Under the pieces are notes generated by a model. That model had not been told where the DNA came from and made no database searches. It saw nothing but the letters and a program-made list of their open reading frames with translations. Positions 7,697 through 16,385 of a stretch of 48,795 nt of DNA are shown one piece after another. Numbering within the stretch: position 1 is the first letter of the stretch; each line of letters starts with the position of its first letter. This DNA is from B25-G16 sp964549945 (GTDB lineage Bacteria > Desulfobacterota > DSM-4660 > Desulfatiglandales > B25-G16), in the NCBI GenBank assembly GCA_964549945.1, contig CAZJXD010000026.1:1-48795 (forward strand). The letters run 5' to 3'. Position numbers and translations under genes: made by a program.

Positions 7697-8110
7697 TCAT
7701 CTGCGCCTGGGAGGAGGACCAGGTACGCCAAATTTGGGCCTTTTCTTCCTGTGTCTCTCAAGCCTCTCAACCAATTCATCGAATTTCTTCTGCTGGTCAG
7801 GGCTCAAAACCTCTCTCATCTGAGAAAACCCTGGCTCAATGATGTCTGCTACTTCAGAATGGGTTTTTCGGAAGTGCTCCTCTAATCTCTCCCCCACCTG
7901 GTCAATTATCAGTTCAAACTCCTTCCTTTGTTCTTCTGACAAATCGAGCTCATGAGAGAATCTCTTCAACAAGAAAGCCCTCATTTCCGAGGGATCGCCT
8001 TTAGGCCGGGGAAAGTGATGTTTCATGTATAATCCTGCTCCCATTGAGCCAACCAGCAAGCCAAGGATAAATACCGATGCCACTCCCGCAACCAACTTCC
8101 ATTTTTTCAT
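7697..8110 (-). CDS. CpxP/ZraP-like periplasmic protein
   Basis: A 137-residue protein with one N-terminal hydrophobic helix (about residues 7-30) that anchors or exports it. A long helical domain follows. The segments DLSEEQRKEFELIID and LSPDQQKKFDELVERLERH match the LTxxQ-like pattern of the Spy/CpxP/ZraP (heavy-metal sensor) superfamily. These proteins act in the periplasm as chaperone-like stress sensors. The tail is basic and Pro-rich (KKRPKFGVPGPPPRRR). There is no His/Cys-rich metal site, so envelope stress is as likely a signal as metal. It is the last gene of the sigma-factor operon, nine bases after the preceding gene, and may modulate that regulator. Confidence 0.75.
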   Translation of the reverse strand: MKKWKLVAGVASVFILGLLVGSMGAGLYMKHHFPRPKGDPSEMRAFLLKRFSHELDLSEEQRKEFELIIDQVGERLEEHFRKTHSEVADIIEPGFSQMREVLSPDQQKKFDELVERLERHRKKRPKFGVPGPPPRRR

Positions 8111-8119
8111 ATTGCCACC

Positions 8120-8443
8120 TCAAAATCCGAAGAGATGTACTAGCGTCACCTCTTTTGCATAGGAAATCAGTGAAGCGAACACGTCGTATTCCGGAGTGAA
8201 ATCGAGCTTAAATAAAAGGGCAGCGGATATGAGTATCAAGATGCAAGTAGCCGGGGTAAGCCGCCAGAAGAACTGCCCGAAGAACGTGAAAAAGTTAGTT
8301 CCGGTTTCAATCGGCCCTAGTCCTCTGATACGGTGCATCACGTCCTGGTGCCACTGCTCGCCCACTTCTACACTCTCTTTCTCGTAGTAAGCCCTCCGGA
8401 GTATTTTCTCCAATGCCTCATACTCACGTTGAAGAGGTTTCAT
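8120..8443 (-). CDS. Small single-pass protein, candidate anti-sigma factor
   Basis: A 107-residue protein of no clearly recognised family. The first half is charged and helical (EYEALEKILRRAYYEKESVEVGEQWHQDVM can be read as two helices). One membrane helix lies at about residues 64-82, and a short tail ends in VTLVHLFGF. The gene begins 12 bases after the ECF sigma gene and ends just before the CpxP-like gene. A cytoplasmic helical head plus one membrane helix immediately downstream of an ECF sigma gene is the usual layout of an anti-sigma factor. No zinc-type HxxxCxxC motif is present, so if it is one, it is of another class. Confidence 0.6.
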   Translation of the reverse strand: MKPLQREYEALEKILRRAYYEKESVEVGEQWHQDVMHRIRGLGPIETGTNFFTFFGQFFWRLTPATCILILISAALLFKLDFTPEYDVFASLISYAKEVTLVHLFGF

Positions 8444-8455
8444 CTGGCACTCCCT

Positions 8456-9046
8456 TCAGGTTGAAATTACTCCCTTGAGAAGTTTTTCGAGTTTCTTCCG
8501 GGACCGGAATGATCGGACCTTTACATTCGCAGCGCTCCACCCAAGAAGCCCCGCGGCCTCTTTCACCGTGAACCCTTCAAGGTACACCAGCTCTAGTACG
8601 ATCCTGTCCTTCGCAGAGAGCCTGCTCAGCGCCCAGTCCACCAGTTCCCTGGCCTCTTTCTCCCTGTATTCCTCATGAAATGAATTATCCGATTGTCTGG
8701 AAAGGGTCTTTTCCAGCCAGTCCCGGTGGCTGTCGGTGAGATCGCTTATTGGAAGCTCTTTTGATCGATACTGCTTTCTCCAGAAATCATAACAAGTCCT
8801 CACCGCAATAGAAGAGAGCCATTGCTTGAAACTGCCTTCCTCTCTAAAACCAGGCAAGGCCAAGTATGCCCTCACGAACACCTCTTGAGCCATCTCCTCC
8901 ACCTCGTGATGGGGTATATGCTTTGTGACGATTCGCAGCACATGATCTTGATATCTCTTGAGCAGATGCTCAAAGGAATTCACATCTCCATCGATGATTC
9001 TACGAATAATCTCTGCATCGCTCGGCGTGCGCGGATGGTCTGGCAT
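8456..9046 (-). CDS. ECF-type RNA polymerase sigma factor
   Basis: A 196-residue sigma-70 family factor of the extracytoplasmic type. Region 2 spans about residues 18-90 (FEHLLKRYQDHVLRIV, then EEMAQEVFVRAYLALPGF, then FKQWLSSIAVRTCYDFWR). Region 4 is at about residues 140-190 (LSAKDRIVLELVYLEGFT, then EAAGLLGWSAANVKVRSFR), the helix-turn-helix that reads the -35 element. Regions 1 and 3 are absent, as expected. It is first in a three-gene operon with a candidate anti-sigma protein and a CpxP-like protein, which suggests an envelope or metal stress response. The divergent efflux operon starting at 9424 is a possible target, but no promoter motif was confirmed. Confidence 0.93.
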   Translation of the reverse strand: MPDHPRTPSDAEIIRRIIDGDVNSFEHLLKRYQDHVLRIVTKHIPHHEVEEMAQEVFVRAYLALPGFREEGSFKQWLSSIAVRTCYDFWRKQYRSKELPISDLTDSHRDWLEKTLSRQSDNSFHEEYREKEARELVDWALSRLSAKDRIVLELVYLEGFTVKEAAGLLGWSAANVKVRSFRSRKKLEKLLKGVIST

Positions 9047-9423
9047 CTTCAGGCGTCAGGTTGTGCTCTTTTCCAAGCTCATGAAATAAGGTAACAATCA
9101 TGCACAACTTATCCTGATAGCGCACCGGAGGTCAACAGGGAAAAGGACTCACCCAATCCTGCCGATTCATTCTATGCGCGAATTTGAAACCATCTGAGAA
9201 ATCTATCCTTTGGCATCTCTCCGCATGCCCTTTTTCGGATAACTCTTATTATGTATTAGTCGCTGGTTGTCTCAGAAAAGTTACAAAAAAGTGCTCTTTA
9301 ATAATCTTTTTCTGTAACCTTGTTCCGAGATCAAACGACGTAATAGACAAGGGCAGTAAAGAATCCACGCCCGGAGGACGTGGTTTTCTGAGACGAAATA
9401 AATGCTTCAACCATGAGCGACTG
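9047..9423. other. Divergent intergenic region, sigma operon / efflux operon
   Basis: No gene is visible. An open frame runs through 9184-9423 into the efflux gene, but the lipoprotein signal begins only at 9424, so the upstream part is leader. An imperfect inverted repeat lies inside it: GTTACAAAAAAG (9280-9291) faces CTTTTTCTGTAAC (9306-9318), with a 14-base loop. This could be an operator or an mRNA hairpin controlling the efflux operon. Confidence 0.4.
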
Positions 9424-10878
9424 ATGAATGTTACGAAAAAAACAACTTCCCTTCGACTTCTGGGGTGGCTCCCTGGGCTGCTCGCAATCCTGATCCTTGC
9501 CGGATGCGCGGCGGTCGGACCGAATTATGTGCCCCCCGATACCAGAGCGCCGTCTTCCTGGCACACCGAACTGGGCAAAGGGCTGATCTCAAAGGAGACA
9601 GACCCCAAAACGCTGGCAAACTGGTGGACCACGCTCAATGACCCGGAATTGTCCAGCCTGATCGAGCGCACAGTAGCAGGCAATCTCGACCTGAAGAAGG
9701 CCTTGGCGCGGGTTCGTGAGGCACGAGCCCGCCGAGGTATCAGCGAAGCCAATCTCTTCCCCACCCTTGACGTGACCGGGTCTGCAAGCCGGAGCCGCAG
9801 CAGTGAAGAAACAGGGAGCGGCAAGACGCGCGATCTTTACTCGGCAGGGTTCGACGCCGGCTGGGAGTTGGATATCTTCGGCGGTGCCCGGCGCTCCATC
9901 GAGGCGGCGGAGGCGGATTTAGAGGCAAGCCAGGAGGGGCTTCGGGACGTGCTGGTCTCACTGGTGGCGGAAGTAGCCCTGAATTACGTGGAGGCGCGAA
10001 CCTACCAGGCCCAGCTGGCCGTGGCGGAAGCGAACCTCAAGGCCCAGCAGGAAACCTATGAATTGACCCAATGGCGGTATGAAGCCGGCCTCAGCGACGA
10101 GCTTTCTGTGGAGCAGGCCCGCTACAACCTGGAAAGCACCCGTTCGCAGATACCGACCCTGCGCACCGGGCTGGAGGGGGCAAAGAACCGCATCGCGGTG
10201 CTGCTGGGCGAGCCGCCCGGCACGGTGCACCCGGAAATTGAGAAACCCGAGCCGATACCGGTCACGCCGCTGGAGGTCGCCGTGGGCGTGCCTGCCGATA
10301 CCCTGCGGCACCGGCCCGATGTGCGCCAGGCCGAGCGTGAACTGGCGGCCCAAACGGCTCGGATCGGGGTGGCCACCGCGGATCTGTATCCGAAGTTCTC
10401 CCTGAAAGGCTCCATCGGGCTCGAAGCATTATCATTGGGCAATCTGATTTCCCTCGGGAGCAGAACGTACAGCATTGGTCCTCGTATAACCTGGCCGATC
10501 TTCGACGCCGGCGCTATCCGTAAAAACATCGAGGTGCAGTCTGCGCTCCAAGAGCAGGCGTTGATCCAGTACGAAGCCGCCGTTCTCTCCGCGCTGGAAG
10601 AGGTGGAAAACGCCCTTGCCGCCTACGCGAATGAACAGGTTCGACGGCAATCGCTGCAAGACGCCACGCACGCGGCGGAACGGTCGGTTGATCTTGCCCG
10701 CGTCAAGTACGCGGCGGGGCTGACCGATTTTCAGGTCGTGCTGGATGCCCAGCGCTCGCTGCTGTCATTGCAAGGGCAGCTGGCCCAAAGCGACGGAACA
10801 GTGACCTCCAACCTGATAGCCCTTTACAAGGCCCTGGGAGGCGGATGGACCTCTCTGGCATCTAACGATACAACATAG
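9424..10878 (+). CDS. Outer-membrane efflux lipoprotein (NodT/TolC family)
   Basis: A 484-residue outer-membrane channel of the NodT-type TolC family. The start at ATG 9424 gives a proper lipoprotein signal: basic MNVTKKT, a hydrophobic core, and lipobox LAGC with Cys28 as lipidation site. The sequence then reads GPNYVPPDTRAPSSW, typical of this family. Two repeated helical hairpin regions follow, the first containing LKKALARVREARARRGISEA and the second starting after DTLRHRPDVRQAERELAAQ. Such proteins form trimeric channels that connect to a periplasmic adaptor. The adaptor, ATPase and permease genes follow directly, so this is the exit duct of one tripartite pump. Confidence 0.93.
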   Translation: MNVTKKTTSLRLLGWLPGLLAILILAGCAAVGPNYVPPDTRAPSSWHTELGKGLISKETDPKTLANWWTTLNDPELSSLIERTVAGNLDLKKALARVREARARRGISEANLFPTLDVTGSASRSRSSEETGSGKTRDLYSAGFDAGWELDIFGGARRSIEAAEADLEASQEGLRDVLVSLVAEVALNYVEARTYQAQLAVAEANLKAQQETYELTQWRYEAGLSDELSVEQARYNLESTRSQIPTLRTGLEGAKNRIAVLLGEPPGTVHPEIEKPEPIPVTPLEVAVGVPADTLRHRPDVRQAERELAAQTARIGVATADLYPKFSLKGSIGLEALSLGNLISLGSRTYSIGPRITWPIFDAGAIRKNIEVQSALQEQALIQYEAAVLSALEEVENALAAYANEQVRRQSLQDATHAAERSVDLARVKYAAGLTDFQVVLDAQRSLLSLQGQLAQSDGTVTSNLIALYKALGGGWTSLASNDTT

Positions 10879-10899
10879 ATCTTTGCAGGCAAAGAAGAT

Positions 10900-12213
10900 A
10901 TGACATCGAAACCAAATACGGAACCGGACATTATCCAAACCCTGGGCATTGACCAATCCTCGCGCCGCAGAAAGCGCCTGAAAAGGTGGCTCGTCGTGGT
11001 CTTTCTGACCGTGGTGGCGGCAGTGACGGCCGTTGTCGTCTGGAAGGAGACAAAGGCGGCAAATGGGATGACCTTTAAAACCCAGGAGGTTACGCGTGGC
11101 ACTATCATCGTCACGGTTACCGCAACCGGCACCCTGGAGCCGAGGAACCAGGTGGACGTGGGAAGCGAGCTCTCCGGTATCATCCAGAGCGTGGAGGTGG
11201 ACTACAACTCCCGTGTCAAGGTAGGCCAGGCCTTAGCAGAGCTGGACACCTCAAAGCTACGGGCCCAGGTTCTCCAGGCCAAGGCCTCACTTGAATCAGC
11301 ACAGGCAAAGGTTCTACAGGCCCAGGCGACTGTGAAGGAGGCCCGCAACAATCTCGATAGGCTTAAAAGGGTACGGGATCTGAGCAACGGCAAGGTTCCG
11401 TCGCAAAATGACCTGGAAGCAGCCGAAGCGGCCCTTGATCGAGCCCTGGCCAATGAAGCCAGCGCCAAGGCGGATGTCTCCCAGGCCCAGGCAACACTGG
11501 AAACCAGGGACACGGATCTGGCAAAAGCGGTCATCCGCTCCCCCATTAACGGTATTGTTCTCGCGCGCAACGTGGAACCCGGCCAGACCGTGGCAGCCTC
11601 CCTTCAGGCACCTGTGCTTTTCACCCTGGCCGAGGATCTCACCCAGATGGAGCTCCTTGTCAACGTGGACGAGGCCGATGTGGGCCAGGTGAAGGAGGGG
11701 CAGGAGGCCAAGTTCACCGTTGACGCCTATCCGAATCGCACGTTCGCCGCGCGGATCACCCAGGTCCGCTACGGTGCCAAGACCGCGAGCGGCGTGGTCA
11801 CCTACGAAACCGTCTTGAGCCTTGACAACTCCGATCTGTCACTCCGCCCGGGCATGACCGCCACAGCGGATATCACGGTACAAAAAGTCCAAGGCGCGAT
11901 CCTGGTGCCGAATGCCGCGCTGCGTTTTGCGCCGCCGGTCCAGGAGAAGAGAGTCTCAGCTAACCAGGGCAGTATATTGAATTCTCTTTTTCCGCATCCT
12001 CGGCGTGCGCGCTCCTCGTCAGGCCAAGGCCAGGGGGGCAGAAGTGCCGGCGGCATGGGAACGCAACACCGTGTCTGGACGCTTCGGGACGGAAAGCCTG
12101 TCCCCATTTTTGTCACGATCGGCGCGACTGATGGGGTCATGACCGAGATAACGGGCGGCAATGTGAAGCCCGGAATGGCCTTGGTGGTCGATTCTGTGGG
12201 TACTGGTCAATGA
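10900..12213 (+). CDS. Periplasmic adaptor of tripartite pump (MacA-like)
   Basis: A 437-residue membrane-fusion protein. A single membrane helix lies at about residues 28-48. A split lipoyl domain follows (SGIIQSVEVDYNSRVKVGQ near 85-105 and SPINGIVLARNVEPGQTV near 210-230), flanking a long alpha-helical hairpin rich in Ala, Gln and Lys (about 110-205). A beta-barrel domain and a membrane-proximal domain complete it. A Ser/Gly/Gln-rich, low-complexity insert at about residues 350-385 (SSSGQGQGG) is unusual. The gene begins 21 bases after the channel gene and overlaps the ATPase start by ATGA. It bridges the permease and the outer-membrane channel. The substrate is unknown; macrolides, peptides or lipids are handled by relatives. 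Confidence 0.92.
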   Translation: MTSKPNTEPDIIQTLGIDQSSRRRKRLKRWLVVVFLTVVAAVTAVVVWKETKAANGMTFKTQEVTRGTIIVTVTATGTLEPRNQVDVGSELSGIIQSVEVDYNSRVKVGQALAELDTSKLRAQVLQAKASLESAQAKVLQAQATVKEARNNLDRLKRVRDLSNGKVPSQNDLEAAEAALDRALANEASAKADVSQAQATLETRDTDLAKAVIRSPINGIVLARNVEPGQTVAASLQAPVLFTLAEDLTQMELLVNVDEADVGQVKEGQEAKFTVDAYPNRTFAARITQVRYGAKTASGVVTYETVLSLDNSDLSLRPGMTATADITVQKVQGAILVPNAALRFAPPVQEKRVSANQGSILNSLFPHPRRARSSSGQGQGGRSAGGMGTQHRVWTLRDGKPVPIFVTIGATDGVMTEITGGNVKPGMALVVDSVGTGQ

Positions 12214-12935
12214 ATATGGCTCCTCCCAGCCAAACCGGCAAGGACCATCTTATCGAGCTGAAGGGCGTGACCAAGGTGTATGGCACAGGCCTCGCTGCCA
12301 TGCGGGCACTACAGGGGATCGACCTGCGCATCGATCCAGAGGAGTTCGTGGCAGTGATGGGGCCGAGCGGATCGGGCAAATCCACCTGTATGAACATCCT
12401 GGGCTGCCTGGATACACCGACTTCCGGGGCCTATCTTTTCGAAGGCGTGGAAGTCGGAAAGTTGTCCCGTGATCAACGCGCCTTGCTGCGCCGCCACTAC
12501 CTGGGTTTTGTCTTCCAGGGTTACAACCTCCTGAATCGCACCTCTGCACTGGAGAACGTGGAGCTACCCCTGATCTACCGTGGCACTCCTGCCCGGCAGA
12601 GGCGAGCTCGTGCCCTTCAGGCCCTGGAGGCCGTGGGGCTCAACGGGTGGGAAACGCACACGCCCGGCGAACTGTCAGGCGGCCAGCAGCAGCGGGTGGC
12701 TATTGCCCGTGCCATCATCACCGACCCGGCGGTACTCTTCGCCGATGAACCCACGGGAAACCTGGATTCCGCCCGCAGCCGTGAGATCATGGAACTGCTC
12801 ACCGCCCTCAACCGTGAGCGCGGCATTACCATCGTCATGGTGACCCATGAGTCCGACATGGCAGCATTTGCGAAACGCATCATCCGCTTCCTTGACGGCG
12901 CCATCGACTCCGAGGAGCAAAAGGGGATTGCATGA
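12210..12935 (+). CDS. ABC transporter ATPase (MacB/LolD type)
   Basis: A 241-residue ATPase. Walker A GPSGSGKST is at about residues 51-59, the Q-loop lies in GFVFQGYNLL, the signature LSGGQQQRVAIARA near 152-165, Walker B VLFADEPTG near 173-181, and the switch His in MVTHE near 210. This is the LolD/MacB/FtsE group of ATPases. In Escherichia coli MacB the ATPase and permease are one polypeptide; here they are two genes joined by a 4-base overlap (ATGA at 12932). The start overlaps the adaptor stop in the same way, so translation of the three genes is coupled. Confidence 0.95.
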   Translation: MNMAPPSQTGKDHLIELKGVTKVYGTGLAAMRALQGIDLRIDPEEFVAVMGPSGSGKSTCMNILGCLDTPTSGAYLFEGVEVGKLSRDQRALLRRHYLGFVFQGYNLLNRTSALENVELPLIYRGTPARQRRARALQALEAVGLNGWETHTPGELSGGQQQRVAIARAIITDPAVLFADEPTGNLDSARSREIMELLTALNRERGITIVMVTHESDMAAFAKRIIRFLDGAIDSEEQKGIA

Positions 12936-14143
12936 TGTTGTGGGAAACGATTTTACTCGCCCTGCGCGAAATCCGCCGCAGTGTCTTGCGCTCGTCGCTG
13001 ACTATCCTCGGCATCGTGATCGGGGTGGCCGCGGTGATCACCATGGTGACCCTCGGCAAAGGAGCTACCGCGAAGGTAACCTCAGATATCGCCAAGCTGG
13101 GCAGCAACCTGCTCCAGGTAAGGCCCGGCCAGGGCTTCGGCCCTGGAGGCAGGAGATCGACCGCAGACTTGTTTAAGGCGACAGATGCCGAAGCCATCGA
13201 ACGGGAGATCTCCGGACTGGCAGCCGTAGCCCCAAGCGCATCCAAAGGCACGCAGGCCATTTACGGAAACCAAAATTGGTCAACCGCGGTCACCGGAACC
13301 ACCAGCGCCTTTCTAAAGACCCGGGACTGGACCCTTGATTCCGGAAGCTCCTTCACCAACGGAGATGAGCGGGCCGGCAGGGCGGTGTGCATCCTTGGCG
13401 CTACCGTGCGAGATAAGCTATTCGGCAAACAGAATCCCTTGGGCGCCACAATCCGACTGGAAAGGATCTCCTTTAAGGTGATCGGCGTGCTCGCATCCAA
13501 AGGGCAGTCCAGCTTCGGTGCGGATCAGGATGACTTGGTGATCATTCCCCTTCGCGCGTTTCAGCGGCGCATTGCAGGAAACACAGACGTGAGCGTTATC
13601 TACGTGTCGGCGCAAGACGGCGTTTCCACCGAAAAGGTCAAGCAGGGTATCGAGCGATTAATGCGCGAACGCCGCCATATCACCTCTGGAAAGGAGGACG
13701 ACTTCAACGTGAGGGACATGCAGGAGATAGTGAGTACCCTGACCGGAACCACCCGCGTGCTGACCGCACTGCTTGGAGCCGTGGCTGCGGTGAGCCTGCT
13801 GGTCGGCGGCATCGGCATCATGAATATCATGCTCGTGTCGGTGACGGAACGGACCAGGGAGATCGGCACCCGCCTTGCCATCGGCGCCCTCGAGCGGGAA
13901 GTGCTCATGCAGTTTCTGGTGGAAGCGATGGTGCTCTCCTCCTTCGGCGGACTGGTGGGCATTACCATTGGTCTCGCGGCGGCCGCCTTAGCCGCCAGTG
14001 CCCTGGGTGTTCCCTTTGTCTTTGACCCGACTATTGTGGTCATTGCATTTCTGTTTTCCGCAGCCGTGGGCGTCCTGTTCGGTTACGCCCCGGCCCGCAA
14101 GGCCGCGCGCCTGGACCCTATCGAGGCCCTTCGCCATGAGTGA
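12932..14143 (+). CDS. ABC transporter permease (MacB/FtsX type)
   Basis: A 403-residue permease. One membrane helix lies at about residues 20-45 (LTILGIVIGVAAVITMVTLGKG), followed by a large periplasmic domain (MacB_PCD) of about 220 residues. Three C-terminal helices follow with the FtsX-type core (LLVGGIGIMNIMLVSVTERT then REIGTRLAIGA). The last residues, PARKAARLDPIEALRHE, are the standard ending of the family. Such permeases work as mechanotransmitters: they drive conformational change across the membrane rather than moving substrate through themselves. It is the last gene of the four-gene efflux operon. Confidence 0.95.
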   Translation: MMLWETILLALREIRRSVLRSSLTILGIVIGVAAVITMVTLGKGATAKVTSDIAKLGSNLLQVRPGQGFGPGGRRSTADLFKATDAEAIEREISGLAAVAPSASKGTQAIYGNQNWSTAVTGTTSAFLKTRDWTLDSGSSFTNGDERAGRAVCILGATVRDKLFGKQNPLGATIRLERISFKVIGVLASKGQSSFGADQDDLVIIPLRAFQRRIAGNTDVSVIYVSAQDGVSTEKVKQGIERLMRERRHITSGKEDDFNVRDMQEIVSTLTGTTRVLTALLGAVAAVSLLVGGIGIMNIMLVSVTERTREIGTRLAIGALEREVLMQFLVEAMVLSSFGGLVGITIGLAAAALAASALGVPFVFDPTIVVIAFLFSAAVGVLFGYAPARKAARLDPIEALRHE

Positions 14144-14310
14144 TCTCGCGCCTCACAAGGGCTCATATCCGCCCTTCCCACTCACAAATTGGAAATAGGT
14201 CTGAAGCTGATGATAGAAATAGGCGAAACATTAGTGATCTCAAGGGATCTCAGGCCTCGCGATTACGATCAAGCCGAGATAACACCGCATCACTGTATTG
14301 TGGATATTGA

Positions 14311-14577
14311 TTACCGAGATACCCTGTGGATCATTTCATCCTCGATACCCTTCGCAAGGAGATACCTTATATATGCGCTGGAAGACAGCCCTCTTTTTTT
14401 CGCGAGCATCTTGATTTTCTTAAGCACAAGGGGGTCAAACTTGAGCGTAACGGGTTTAAGTTTAGGTCTTTTAAAGGTATCGCTACACTCTGAAAGATCA
14501 TTCCAGTAATCTGCGATTGAGTGTTTTTCCCAGTATTCCATCTCCTCTTGTTCGGAAGAAAAATCAGGCATTTTCAT
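14311..14577 (-). CDS. CopG/BrnA-type antitoxin, apparently orphan
   Basis: An 88-residue protein of the CopG-antitoxin type. The N-terminal part (FSSEQEEMEYWEKHSIADYW) matches the conserved start of this family. The C-terminal part (VTLKFDPLVLKKIKMLAKKR, then SSSAYIRYLLAKGIEDE) has the ribbon-helix-helix pattern that binds operator DNA. These antitoxins usually follow a BrnT toxin gene. Here only 35 bases separate it from the upstream transporter stop and no toxin frame exists on either side. It may be a relic of a toxin-antitoxin pair, act on a toxin elsewhere, or serve as a stand-alone repressor. It could be cotranscribed with the transporter at 14613. Confidence 0.75.
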   Translation of the reverse strand: MKMPDFSSEQEEMEYWEKHSIADYWNDLSECSDTFKRPKLKPVTLKFDPLVLKKIKMLAKKRGLSSSAYIRYLLAKGIEDEMIHRVSR

Positions 14578-14612
14578 TTTCTGCCTCTCTCAGTCTTTTT
14601 TCTATTTCTTTA

Positions 14613-15926
14613 TTAGCGGGCTACCAGCCAGTACCTGCCCTCATCGAGCACGAGCTTCTTCCGCGCAACGAAGAGCTCCAGATACCGGTTGAGATCCGCG
14701 CCGCTCTCGGGCCGATAGCCCATTCCGGAGAGGATCAGGATCTTGGGGGTCTGCTCGCAGAAATCGGCGGCGAATCGTTGCTCAAGTTCTTCTCCAGTAA
14801 GCGATCCTGACTGGAGCTGCCCTGCAAGCCACTTGAGCAATATCTTCTCCCTGGTCCTCTCCTCTGTCCGCTTCATGAAGTGGGAGACCTCTACACCCTC
14901 CTCGCGCTCCTTGAGCATCTCCTGCACCAGTTCAACGGCAGCCCTGAGGATCAGAAGCCCTATGATCGCTGAAGCCGCCGCATCGGCGTAAGAGAGCCAG
15001 GGGGCATCCCAGAGCTGCGCGAAGAAGGAAAGCAGGATGCCTCCACACACCAAGAGGGAGGTCAGGAAATGGTTGCGCGAGTCCACCGCCTGGCACATGA
15101 TGGCGAAGCTCGAGCGCTTCTTGCCTACCACGTACTGGTAGGAGGAAAGCCCCAGCATAACAAGGCCCAATACCCCCGAGACCACAAAGGCTATCAAGCC
15201 CTCTTGTATGGGCCCAGGGTGAACGATCTTATCAAAGGTTGCCAGTGCCACCCCGCCTACTGACACGAACATGGTGATCAGGATGAATACGGAAACGAGT
15301 TTCTCCTTGTCGTACTTGATCCCCAGCCACACGAGAAGCGATGAGAGGGTATCCACCGCGTTGTCGATCCCATCGGCGGTAAGCCCTGCCGAGCGGGATA
15401 TGAAGCCGACGCTGAGCTTCAGCACGCTCAGAACCACATGGGCCACCAGGGAAAAAAAGGACGCCGTCTCGGCGGAGAATACCCACTGCATGAATGCGGG
15501 GATTACCCTCTGCATGTGCTCGGCGATCTCCCTGCCGCCCGGGGTAAGGTGATATCGACCGTCTCTTTCCTCGAGGACCTTCTTCTCGATAGCCTTCCGC
15601 AGGTTTACCTCAAGATCCAGTTGGGCCGTGCCGATCCTACGGCCATGACGCCCCAATCCCATGCGATTCAGAAAATCCCTGATCTCATGGCGGCTCATGG
15701 GCCGATCCAAGAGCTCGAGCAGAATCGTCCTGAATATGCCGGGAAAGTCATGCAAGATGCGGTGCAGTTCCTTGGAGTCCTTCCAGTGCACCGGCTTTTC
15801 CTTCCTGTGGTGGAAGAGGGCGAATTTGAGGATTTCCTTAGGGGTAAACTGCTGGGGCTGAGCCGGGTATGTACGCGCGAAATCCCCCTCCCTTTCCCGG
15901 GCCTTTGAATCTTCCCCGCTATCCAT
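14613..15926 (-). CDS. CDF-family transporter with N-terminal winged-helix-like domain
   Basis: A 437-residue protein. Residues about 30-140 are hydrophilic and read like a winged-helix or regulatory domain (MSRHEIRDFLNRMGLGRHGR, then KVLEERDGRYHLTPGG). Six membrane helices follow at about 150-345. Acidic residues that bind the metal in cation diffusion facilitators appear in helix 2 (LTADGIDNAVDTLSSLLV) and helix 5 (WLSYADAAASAIIGLLIL). A C-terminal cytoplasmic segment of about 90 residues differs from the usual CDF dimer domain. The family exports Zn, Mn, Fe or Co in exchange for protons; the metal here is not evident. The extra N-terminal domain is unusual and might sense metal or bind a partner. 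Confidence 0.8.
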   Translation of the reverse strand: MDSGEDSKAREREGDFARTYPAQPQQFTPKEILKFALFHHRKEKPVHWKDSKELHRILHDFPGIFRTILLELLDRPMSRHEIRDFLNRMGLGRHGRRIGTAQLDLEVNLRKAIEKKVLEERDGRYHLTPGGREIAEHMQRVIPAFMQWVFSAETASFFSLVAHVVLSVLKLSVGFISRSAGLTADGIDNAVDTLSSLLVWLGIKYDKEKLVSVFILITMFVSVGGVALATFDKIVHPGPIQEGLIAFVVSGVLGLVMLGLSSYQYVVGKKRSSFAIMCQAVDSRNHFLTSLLVCGGILLSFFAQLWDAPWLSYADAAASAIIGLLILRAAVELVQEMLKEREEGVEVSHFMKRTEERTREKILLKWLAGQLQSGSLTGEELEQRFAADFCEQTPKILILSGMGYRPESGADLNRYLELFVARKKLVLDEGRYWLVAR

Positions 15927-16160
15927 ACACCGCTCCCCTCAAACGGTCATAGGTTTTGAAGTATAGAAGGAAGGGGTTTTAGGGGTCAAGGTTAAAAAAG
16001 GCAACCTTGCATGTTAGGATAATTCAAACTGTCTATTTTTTTGAGTGAAGAATGAGGACCAGGCGTGGTTAATCTGGTTGTTTTATCAATAGTGCTTAAT
16101 CTGCTCTTGACATGTGCTATAAATATGCATATCATAAATTCATATATTAGTGGTGAGGCC

Positions 16161-16385
16161 ATGAGAACGACTTTAAATATACCTGATGAGCTCATTAAAG
16201 AACTCCACCGATTTTCTGATGAAAAATCGAAGACCAAGGCAATATCTATTGCCATTGAGGATTATGTGAGAAGAAAGAAGATCGAGCATCTTCTTTCGCT
16301 CTCAGGCAATATAACCGTCGATTATGACTGGGCAAAAGAAGAGGAAAAAGAAATAGCGCTCGAAGAAAATAGAGACAGCCCGTGA
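16161..16385 (+). CDS. vapB: VapB-type antitoxin
   Basis: A 74-residue antitoxin. The N-terminus MRTTLNIPDELIKELHRFSD and the following KTKAISIAIEDYVRRKKIEH are the ribbon-helix-helix DNA-binding domain of VapB-type antitoxins. The acidic C-terminal tail (WAKEEEKEIALEENRD) is the part that normally wraps and blocks the toxin. ATG 16161 was chosen because the domain begins there and GTGAGG lies just upstream. Its stop overlaps the toxin start (GTGA at 16382), the usual coupled arrangement. The complex probably represses its own promoter in the AT-rich stretch before 16161. Confidence 0.88.
   Translation: MRTTLNIPDELIKELHRFSDEKSKTKAISIAIEDYVRRKKIEHLLSLSGNITVDYDWAKEEEKEIALEENRDSP

Noticed and set aside
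9184..9423. An 80-codon N-terminal extension of the efflux lipoprotein
   Set aside because: A lipoprotein signal with lipobox begins at 9424, so an extension would bury it. The extension has no family resemblance and contains an inverted repeat.
14144..14612. A toxin partner for the CopG-type antitoxin
   Set aside because: Only 35 bases lie upstream, and the possible C-terminal-like reading there (KEIEKRLREAENENA) is closed by a stop after a few codons. No toxin-like frame lies downstream.
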